Below, piece by piece: positions 16,030 to 21,133 of a stretch of DNA of 21,133 nucleotides. The notes below the pieces were generated by a model, which had not been told where the DNA came from, searched no databases, and worked only from the letters and a program-made list of their open reading frames with translations. A program made the translations under genes and the position numbers. The stretch lies in NCBI GenBank assembly GCA_031288215.1, contig JAITRV010000297.1:1-21133 (forward strand), read 5' to 3'. Each line of letters begins with the position of its first letter. The stretch's first letter is position 1. This DNA is from Spirochaetaceae bacterium. GTDB taxonomy: Bacteria > Spirochaetota > Spirochaetia > Treponematales > Breznakiellaceae.

Positions 16030-16059
16030 GTATCTCATACCTCCTACTATATCAGGGAA

Positions 16060-16106
16060 GGTGAAATTTTTCCTGATTATTCTTAGGGGTGAAATTATCA
16101 CTGATT
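16060..16106. repeat. Two direct repeats at the outer end of the ISNCY-like remnant
   Basis: GGTGAAATTTTTCCTGATT (16060-16078) and GGTGAAATTATCACTGATT (16088-16106) agree at 16 of 19 positions with a 28-bp period. They lie between the transposase start and the likely element end near 16113. Repeated sites at an insertion-sequence end are usually transposase-binding sites. Confidence 0.55.
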
Positions 16107-16128
16107 AACTACACCGCCGGAAGAAAAG

Positions 16129-16157
16129 TTGACAAGGAAAGAATTCCGGAGTATTAT
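16129..16157 (+). promoter_or_regulatory. Near-consensus sigma-70 promoter for the LarA-family gene
   Basis: TTGACA (16129-16134) is followed after exactly 17 bp by TATTAT (16152-16157). This is the best promoter match in the window. Initiation near 16164 would give a leader of about 175 nt. It lies about 20 bp outside the ISNCY-like element, so the element did not remove it. Confidence 0.75.
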
Positions 16158-16236
16158 TCTAAGTATGCTGCTTTTTGGTGGTCTTTTTGTTATCTGAGTT
16201 TCAGTCTGTATCGCTGTTTATTATGCGCTGCCTCAG

Positions 16237-16313
16237 CCGGTAGAACGGGAAACTGCCGGGGTTTGCCCCGAACGGGGAACTATCGATAACGGCCGCCCGT
16301 ATGAAAAGGGCGG
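16237..16313 (+). promoter_or_regulatory. Structured 5' leader of the LarA-family mRNA, alternative hairpins
   Basis: Three hairpins fit this stretch. CCGGTAG/CTGCCGG (16237-16243 with 16253-16259) closes a 9-nt loop. CCCC/GGGG (16266-16269 with 16274-16277) has loop GAAC. CCGCCC/GGGCGG (16293-16298 with 16308-16313) has a 9-nt loop and ends 12 nt before the AGGAG ribosome site. A competing hairpin pairs GGGG (16258-16261) with the same CCCC, excluding the second and opening the first. It matches no riboswitch class I know. Confidence 0.4.
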
Positions 16314-16338
16314 AACATACAATGCAGGAGCTTATCGT

Positions 16339-17625
16339 ATGCCGGTCATTCCTTTTCCCTATGGGAAAGAAACCTGGACCTATGCGATTCCCGACAATCG
16401 CTTTCAAGCCGAACTCGTTTCCCGGATGCACCACTACAAGGCATCCGGCTCCCAGGAGGAACTGGTCCGCACCGCGCTGGAAAATCCCATCGGCACCCCC
16501 ACGCTCAGCGTCATGGCCGAGGGGAAACGGCGGGTGGTGATCATCGCCAGCGATCATACCCGGCCGGTACCCAGCAAGGTGATTATCCCCCCGATGCTTG
16601 CGGAAATCAGAAAGGGAAATCCCCGGGCCGAGATCACCATCCTCATCTCCACGGGATGCCACCGGGAAACCACGAAGGAGGAACTGGTCGACAAATTGGG
16701 CGCCGCGCTTGTGGAAAAGGAACGGATCCTGATCCACGACTGCGATTCAACGGAGATGGTAAACCTGGGGAAACTTCCCTCCGGAGGGGAGTTTATCATC
16801 AATAAGATGGCCGTCGAGGCGGACCTCCTGGTGGCCGAGGGCTTCATCGAACCCCACTTTTTCGCGGGGTATTCCGGGGGGCGCAAGAGCGTGCTTCCGG
16901 GGATCGTCAGCCGGAAAACGGTGCTGTACAACCACAACGCGGAGTTCATCGCCAGTCCCGCTGCCCGGACGGGCATCGTTGAGGGCAATCCGATTCACAT
17001 CGACATGCTCTACGCCGCCCGGACCGCCCGGCTGGCCTTTATCTGCAACGTGGTGATCAATTCCCAAAAGGAGGTGATCTACGCCGTGTCCGGGGATGTG
17101 GACCTGGCCCACCGGACCGGACGGGACTTTCTCGCCGGCATGTGCCAGGTGGAGGCGGTTCCCGCGGACATCGTCATTACCACCAACGGGGGCTATCCCC
17201 TGGACCAGAACGTTTACCAGGCGGTCAAGGGGATGACCGCGGCGGAGGCCACCGTTAAAAAAGACGGGGTCATCATCATGCTTGCCAAATCCAACGACGG
17301 CCACGGCGGGGAGGAATTCTACAAGACCTTTGCGGAAGAGAAAAATTTGGCGCGGATGATCGAGACCTTTTTAAAAACACCGAAAAACAAAACCCGGGTG
17401 GATCAATGGCAATCCCAAATTTTAGCCCGGGTCCTGCGGCATGCCCGGGTGATCTACGTGTCCGACGTCCCTGACGAGATGATCAGGGAATTTCAGATGA
17501 TCCCTGCCCATTCTCCGGAAGAGGCGGTGAAAAAGGCGGAGGACCTGCTCAAGAACCCCCAGGCGACGATTACCGCGATCCCCGACGGCGTCGCGGTTAT
17601 GGTGAAAGCGGCCGCGGGATCGTGA
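16339..17625 (+). CDS. larA: LarA-family nickel-dependent lactate (2-hydroxyacid) racemase
   Basis: A cytoplasmic racemase interconverting D- and L-lactate or a related 2-hydroxyacid with the nickel-pincer nucleotide cofactor. The 428 residues match the family length. Key motifs are DHTRP (72-76), STGCHRETT (104-112, catalytic His), EPHFFAGYSGGRKSVLPGI (with the His and Lys that hold the pincer) and YNHNAEF (second catalytic-site His). AGGAG lies 8 bp before the ATG. The cofactor-making genes larB, larC and larE are not in the window. Other LarA homologs act on malate, phenyllactate or sugar acids, so the substrate is uncertain. It is a single-gene unit with its own strong promoter, next to the insertion-sequence remnant. 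Confidence 0.87.
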   Translation: MPVIPFPYGKETWTYAIPDNRFQAELVSRMHHYKASGSQEELVRTALENPIGTPTLSVMAEGKRRVVIIASDHTRPVPSKVIIPPMLAEIRKGNPRAEITILISTGCHRETTKEELVDKLGAALVEKERILIHDCDSTEMVNLGKLPSGGEFIINKMAVEADLLVAEGFIEPHFFAGYSGGRKSVLPGIVSRKTVLYNHNAEFIASPAARTGIVEGNPIHIDMLYAARTARLAFICNVVINSQKEVIYAVSGDVDLAHRTGRDFLAGMCQVEAVPADIVITTNGGYPLDQNVYQAVKGMTAAEATVKKDGVIIMLAKSNDGHGGEEFYKTFAEEKNLARMIETFLKTPKNKTRVDQWQSQILARVLRHARVIYVSDVPDEMIREFQMIPAHSPEEAVKKAEDLLKNPQATITAIPDGVAVMVKAAAGS

Positions 17626-17668
17626 CTTCGGGGCAAAGCGGGTTCTCCTGCCCCAGCCGGGTCCGAAG
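17626..17668. terminator. Stem-loop between convergent genes
   Basis: GGGGCA (17630-17635) pairs with TGCCCC (17649-17654), and CTTC (17626-17629) can pair with GAAG (17665-17668). It starts immediately after the LarA stop and lies between two convergent genes. No U-run follows on either strand, so it may stabilise 3' ends more than it terminates. Confidence 0.4.
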
Positions 17669-17676
17669 CCATGCGG

Positions 17677-18390
17677 TCAGTCAGTCAGCCTGCGGCCCGA
17701 GAGGGATTTCCGGGTATACTCCTCCTCCGGGACGGCCTCGTCTTCCATGTCTATGATGTAGCGGCCCCGCACCACCCGGGCCTCCCGTTGATTGGTCGCC
17801 CGCTGCTCGGTGATCACCAGCAAATGGGGTATTCCCGGGCCCTGATAGCTTATTTCGTAAATGGCGTCGCCATAGCTGGTTTTCGGTAACCCGTCGTCTA
17901 TGGCCATCATGAGTTCAAAGCGTTCCCGCTCCCGGTTTTCGATAAAGCGCAGTTCAGACCGCTTATTATCTTCATCAAACCCAATGATAAGGGTCATCCG
18001 GCCGTCAATCGGTTTACAGCCGCTTAATACCCCCGCCGTCTCAGATCGGATCGTTACTTCCTTCAATACCGCCTCTTCCGTAATAATAATCACCCCCGAA
18101 TCATTCACGTTCACGGCCCCCGGCATACTTTCCGTAAGGGTAATCCGCTTGGACAGATAGAATTGGATTCTGTTCAGTTGCTCATCCGAAATTTTTTCGA
18201 ACATGACCGGGGTAAAAATCGTCTTTGCCGGCGGCGGCGGCGATGACGATGTTGATACGGATGACGATGGTGATGACGCCGCCGATGTTGACAAAAGGCC
18301 TTGAGGCGCCGCCGGCTCAGGGCTTTCAGGAGGAGTAACGCAGCTTGTTATTAATGCGGCACACAGGAAGAAAATCCCGCTTTTTCTCAT
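17677..18390 (-). CDS. Lipoprotein of unknown function
   Basis: A 237-residue predicted lipoprotein. A short lipoprotein signal (MRKSGIFFLCAALITSC) has lipobox LITSC with lipidated Cys17. A Ser/Pro-rich tether (about 30-57, SSPSSSVSTSSSPPPP) leads to a domain at about 58-225 that I do not recognise (FEKISDEQLNRIQFYLSKRI, DSGVIIITEE, MTLIIGFDEDNK, ELMMAIDDGLP, RGRYIIDMEDE). The start is secured by AAGGAGGG 4-5 bp ahead of the ATG. The gene ends in tandem TGAC repeats that place a TGA in all three frames. It is convergent with the LarA-family gene and divergent from the DUF2271 gene. Confidence 0.8.
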   Translation of the reverse strand: MRKSGIFFLCAALITSCVTPPESPEPAAPQGLLSTSAASSPSSSVSTSSSPPPPAKTIFTPVMFEKISDEQLNRIQFYLSKRITLTESMPGAVNVNDSGVIIITEEAVLKEVTIRSETAGVLSGCKPIDGRMTLIIGFDEDNKRSELRFIENRERERFELMMAIDDGLPKTSYGDAIYEISYQGPGIPHLLVITEQRATNQREARVVRGRYIIDMEDEAVPEEEYTRKSLSGRRLTD

Positions 18391-18448
18391 ATACCCTCCT
18401 TGGACGCACCGAGCGTATGCTTCAACGCTTTCAGCCGGTATTTCAACC

Positions 18449-18477
18449 AGTATAGGGTCATTTTGTTTTTTTGTAAA
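18449..18477 (-). promoter_or_regulatory. Sigma-70-type promoter of the lipoprotein gene
   Basis: On the minus strand TTTACA (18477-18472) and TATACT (18454-18449) lie 17 bp apart, separated by an A-rich spacer. It stands 58 bp before the start codon. I see no equally good promoter for the divergent DUF2271 gene; TATAGA at 18479-18484 is only a weak -10 candidate. Confidence 0.6.
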
Positions 18478-18563
18478 GTATAGAAAAAAGACGGGGAATA
18501 TCGTAGTATGATGACGAAGTCAGTATGAAGAGGAACCCGTTATGACGTGGGGAAGGAGCAGCT

Positions 18564-19130
18564 ATGAAAAGATTGGTGGTTTTATTTTTTATCCTGGGGG
18601 CCGTGCTGTTAATCGGCCTCTATGCCCAGTCCGGGGCTTCCGGGACGGTGGAAATCAGTTTTTCCTATACCCGGCAGCCGGGAGCCGCCAGCAATCAGTT
18701 CGCGGTTTGGGTTGAAGACGCCGGCGGCAGGGTGGTCAAAACCATCTACGCCACGGAGTTTACCGCCCGGGGGGGCTGGGAACGGCGGCCTGAGTCCATA
18801 CCCCAGTGGGTCAGCCGTTCCGGGCTTTCCGCCATGAGCCGGCAGGGCATTGACGCCTTCACCGCCCCCACCCCCCGCCCCGGGACCCTGCGCTACACCT
18901 GGGACGGGACCGGCGTGGACGGCGCCGCCTTGCCGCCGGGGACCTACCAGGTCTTCCTGGAGGCCACCCTCCGCCGGGAGAACCGGGTGCTGTACCAGGC
19001 CGCGGTGGAACTCGGCGGCGCGGCTGCCGAAATCGCGGCCGAGCCCCGCTACTTCGGGACCGGGACGGCCGAGCGGGACATGATCGGGCAGGTGGCCATC
19101 CGGGTCCGCCCCCGTCCGGGGCTTTCGTGA
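18564..19130 (+). CDS. DUF2271-family exported protein
   Basis: A 188-residue secreted protein. Residues 1-22 form a signal peptide (LVVLFFILGAVLLIGLYAQ). The rest follows the DUF2271 pattern: NQFAVWVEDAGGRVVKTIYA, FTARGGWERRPESIPQWV, TLRYTWDGTGVDG and LPPGTYQVFLEATLRRENR. Its biochemical role is unknown. In some bacteria DUF2271 genes neighbour flavin-transfer or FMN-binding proteins, but none is seen here. GGAAGGAG lies 6 bp before the ATG. The TGA overlaps the GTG start of the glycosidase gene by 3 bp, so the two are probably translated as a pair. Confidence 0.83.
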   Translation: MKRLVVLFFILGAVLLIGLYAQSGASGTVEISFSYTRQPGAASNQFAVWVEDAGGRVVKTIYATEFTARGGWERRPESIPQWVSRSGLSAMSRQGIDAFTAPTPRPGTLRYTWDGTGVDGAALPPGTYQVFLEATLRRENRVLYQAAVELGGAAAEIAAEPRYFGTGTAERDMIGQVAIRVRPRPGLS

Positions 19131-20860
19131 AGCGGCCGGGGACGCGCCGGGGGGCGGTTCCGGCGGGGGTGGGAGTCGTATACCAGATCTATCCCCGGAG
19201 TTTTATGGATGCCAACGGAGACGGGATCGGGGATTTGCCGGGAATTCTCCGGCGGCTGGATTACCTTGCGGACCTGGGAATCGACGCGATTTGGCTGTGC
19301 CCCATCTTCGCGTCCCCCATGGTCGACAACGGCTACGACATTTCCGATTACCAGGCCGTTCATCCCGCATTCGGGACCATGGAGGATCTGGATCGGCTGA
19401 TTCAGGAGGCGGACCGGCGGGGCATCCGCATCTTCCTGGACCTGGTGCTTAACCATAGCTCGGATCAGCACCCCTGGTTCAAGCGCGCCCTCTCGGATCC
19501 CGGCCCCTACCGGGATTTCTACTTGTTCCGTCAGGGGACGGGGGACGGGCCCCCCACGAATTGGCGATCTATCTTCGGCGGTTCCGTCTGGGAGCGCCTG
19601 GAGGACAGCGACACCTATTATTTCCATACCTTTGCGAAAGAGCAGCCGGATCTGAACTGGGAAAACCCCGCGCTGCGCCGGGAACTGTACCGGATGATCC
19701 ACTGGTGGATAGACAAGGGTATCCGGGGCTTCAGGATTGACGCCATCACCTATATCAAGAAGGACCAGCGCTTCCCGAACCTCCCCCCGGACGGGAGCGA
19801 CGGCCTGGCGGACTGCGCGCCCTGCTGCCGGGTCCATCCGGGGATCGAGGCCTTCCTCGCGGAAATGCGGGACGAGGTCTTCAAGCCCCGGGGGATTTTC
19901 ACCGTGGCGGAGGCGAACGGCCTCGGTCCCGGGCATTTGCGGGACTTTATCGGCGAGAACGGCTTTTTCTCGACCTACTTCGATTTTACCTGGGCCGAAA
20001 TCGACATCGAAGCGGGGATATGGCACCGGCGGCGTCACTTTTCCCGGCGGGAACTGCGGGAGGCCATCTTTGCGAATCAGGCCGCGGTGATTGCCGCCGG
20101 GGGGCACGGGGCGCTGTACCTTGAAAATCACGATCAGAACCGGAGCCCCGATAAATACCTGAGCCCGCGGGAGCGGGTCCTGGAAGCCGGGGCGGAGGGG
20201 GCGGTCCGCGGCCCGGGAGCCTTGGGGAAGAGCCTCCTCGCCGTGCTCTATTTCTTTTTGCAGGGGACGCCCTTTATCTACCAGGGGCAGGAGCTGGGCA
20301 TGACCAACCACACCTGGAAAAGCCTCGAGGAGTTCGACGATCTCTCCACGGTGGACCAGTACCGCCGGGCCAGAGCGGCGGGCTTCACGGAAGCGGAAGC
20401 CCTGGAGACGGCGGCCTACCGTTCCCGGGACAACGGGCGGCTCCCCTTTCTCTGGGACGATTCGGCCCATGCGGCCTTCAGCACGGTGACGCCCTGGCTG
20501 CCCATTCACCGGGACTACCGCTCCCTCAACGCCGCGGCCCAGGCCGCCGATCCCCATTCCCTGCTGCGCTTTTACCGGCGCATGATCCGGCTGCGCAAGA
20601 GCCGGGAGCCGCTGTTTTTCGAAGGTTCCCTGGAACCGCGCTTTCTCGACCGGGAGGGAGTGTTTGCCTACGAGCGCCGGTATCAGGAGGAACGCCTCCT
20701 GGTGGTCTGCAACTTTTCCGCCGATCCCTGCCCCCTTCCCCTGCCGGGGGGCCGCATCCTGCTGAACAACTACCGCACTGAAGGGAGCGTTCCTCCGGGG
20801 GAGTACGCCTTGAGGCCCCTGGAAGCCCTGGTCCTGGAGAGCGGGGATATTTCGTCGTAA
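19127..20860 (+). CDS. GH13 alpha-glucosidase / oligo-1,6-glucosidase family enzyme
   Basis: A cytoplasmic hydrolase of short alpha-glucans, 577 residues without a signal peptide. All GH13 regions are present: calcium-site-like DANGDGIGDL (28-37), region I DLVLNHSSDQHPWF (105-118), region II GFRIDAI with nucleophile Asp205, region III TVAEANG with acid/base Glu262, and region IV ENHDQNRSPDKY with Asp336. QPDLNWENP and TPFIYQGQELGMTN are typical of the oligo-1,6-glucosidase/maltase branch. The residue after the nucleophile is Ala, where yeast isomaltase-type enzymes have Val and maltases Thr, so linkage preference is open. The start is GTG at 19127, overlapping the preceding stop. Trehalose-6-phosphate hydrolase is a less likely alternative. 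Confidence 0.92.
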   Translation: MKRPGTRRGAVPAGVGVVYQIYPRSFMDANGDGIGDLPGILRRLDYLADLGIDAIWLCPIFASPMVDNGYDISDYQAVHPAFGTMEDLDRLIQEADRRGIRIFLDLVLNHSSDQHPWFKRALSDPGPYRDFYLFRQGTGDGPPTNWRSIFGGSVWERLEDSDTYYFHTFAKEQPDLNWENPALRRELYRMIHWWIDKGIRGFRIDAITYIKKDQRFPNLPPDGSDGLADCAPCCRVHPGIEAFLAEMRDEVFKPRGIFTVAEANGLGPGHLRDFIGENGFFSTYFDFTWAEIDIEAGIWHRRRHFSRRELREAIFANQAAVIAAGGHGALYLENHDQNRSPDKYLSPRERVLEAGAEGAVRGPGALGKSLLAVLYFFLQGTPFIYQGQELGMTNHTWKSLEEFDDLSTVDQYRRARAAGFTEAEALETAAYRSRDNGRLPFLWDDSAHAAFSTVTPWLPIHRDYRSLNAAAQAADPHSLLRFYRRMIRLRKSREPLFFEGSLEPRFLDREGVFAYERRYQEERLLVVCNFSADPCPLPLPGGRILLNNYRTEGSVPPGEYALRPLEALVLESGDISS

Positions 20861-20882
20861 CCCGGACGCATTTCCGGCCCCA

Positions 20883-20905
20883 ATCGTCGCAAAAAATGCG
20901 GCGAT
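20883..20905 (+). terminator. Hairpin after the glycosidase gene
   Basis: ATCGTCGCA (20883-20891) pairs over 9 bp (one G-T) with TGCGGCGAT (20897-20905) around an AAAAA loop, 23 bp past the glycosidase stop. No U-run follows, so efficient intrinsic termination is uncertain. Confidence 0.5.
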
Positions 20906-20951
20906 GAGTGTGGGCATGGGTATTCTTAGCTGCCCTCCATTCAGCCGCTAG

Positions 20952-21074
20952 ACATTCAGGGCGGATCTGAAGAAGTCCCTCCTGCCGGAGCAAATTACCT
21001 CTAACGGCACGGTTATCACCGCCCCGGCGGGCTGGCTGCCCAAGCCGGAAGATGGGAAAGCCGTATCAACATGA
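20952..21074 (+). other. Short open frame without a start, possible gene fragment
   Basis: Between a TAG at 20949 and a TGA at 21072 the frame reads ADLKKSLLPEQITSNG and VITAPAGWLPKPEDGKAVST, which looks protein-like. It has no start codon or ribosome site and I do not recognise a family. The remaining sequence to the window end shows no gene. Confidence 0.2.
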
Positions 21075-21133
21075 ATTGCCTCACCCCCGGCCCCGGACTA
21101 ACAGGCATAATCGCCGCATACAACCGTTTGAGT

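Noticed and set aside
16164..16338. Known riboswitch classes (cobalamin, c-di-GMP, moco, NiCo, ZTP, THF) in the LarA leader
   Set aside because: None of their conserved core sequences is present, so only an unnamed structured leader is reported.
17675..17688. Tandem GTCA repeat at the lipoprotein stop
   Set aside because: Only three units; it gives stops in all frames but is too short to be more than a curiosity.
19049..20917. A 622-codon open frame on the minus strand
   Set aside because: It is the mirror of the GH13 gene, whose GC-rich third positions remove stops from the opposite strand. The translation is Pro/Gly/Arg-rich and shows no domain, while the plus strand has all GH13 catalytic motifs.

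Overview
The window looks like a chromosomal segment of a Treponema-like spirochaete, probably of the termite-gut type. The evidence is indirect: a DUF6675-type secreted protein and a DUF2271-type secreted protein, both of kinds I associate with treponemes, a single-POTRA Omp85-like protein, a large dCache chemoreceptor, a G+C-rich composition, and no 16S rRNA gene to settle it. No species is claimed.

Layout. Positions 1-480 hold the 5' end of an IS4-family transposase gene running off the window, then tRNA-Arg(UCU), both on the minus strand. Positions 480-770 have no gene but carry a 22-bp-period direct repeat that looks like a leftover insertion-sequence end. From about 14.55 kb down to 0.8 kb the minus strand is one nearly gap-free gene block. 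In order of transcription it holds a methyl-accepting chemotaxis protein, a LacI-family regulator, a specialised NusG paralog (LoaP/RfaH-like), a nucleotide-sugar 4,6-dehydratase, a DegT-type sugar aminotransferase, three subunits of a xanthine-dehydrogenase-family enzyme (Mo, 2Fe-2S, FAD), 3-dehydroquinate synthase with its own promoter, an Omp85-like outer-membrane protein and a DUF6675 protein. A hairpin terminator closes the block.

Positions 14.7-16.1 kb are wreckage. An internally deleted ISNCY-like transposase remnant is joined in the same reading frame, across a single TAG codon, to a YjfF-type sugar ABC permease that has lost its N-terminus. On the plus strand a near-consensus sigma-70 promoter and a structured leader drive a LarA-family (nickel-dependent lactate racemase) gene at 16.3-17.6 kb. 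A minus-strand lipoprotein gene with a clear promoter follows. It is divergent from a translationally coupled pair, a DUF2271 secreted protein and a GH13 alpha-glucosidase (18.6-20.9 kb). The last 270 bp contain one hairpin and no convincing gene.

How the parts may work together. The dehydratase and aminotransferase are the usual two-step route to a UDP-4-amino-4,6-dideoxy sugar for a surface glycan, and a dedicated NusG paralog in front of such genes is a known way to keep RNA polymerase going through a long operon. The xanthine-dehydrogenase trio downstream has intact Fe-S and FAD motifs, but the Mo subunit lacks several cofactor- and substrate-binding signatures, so its reaction cannot be assigned. 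The GH13, LarA-family and YjfF-type genes point to a sugar-fermenting lifestyle.
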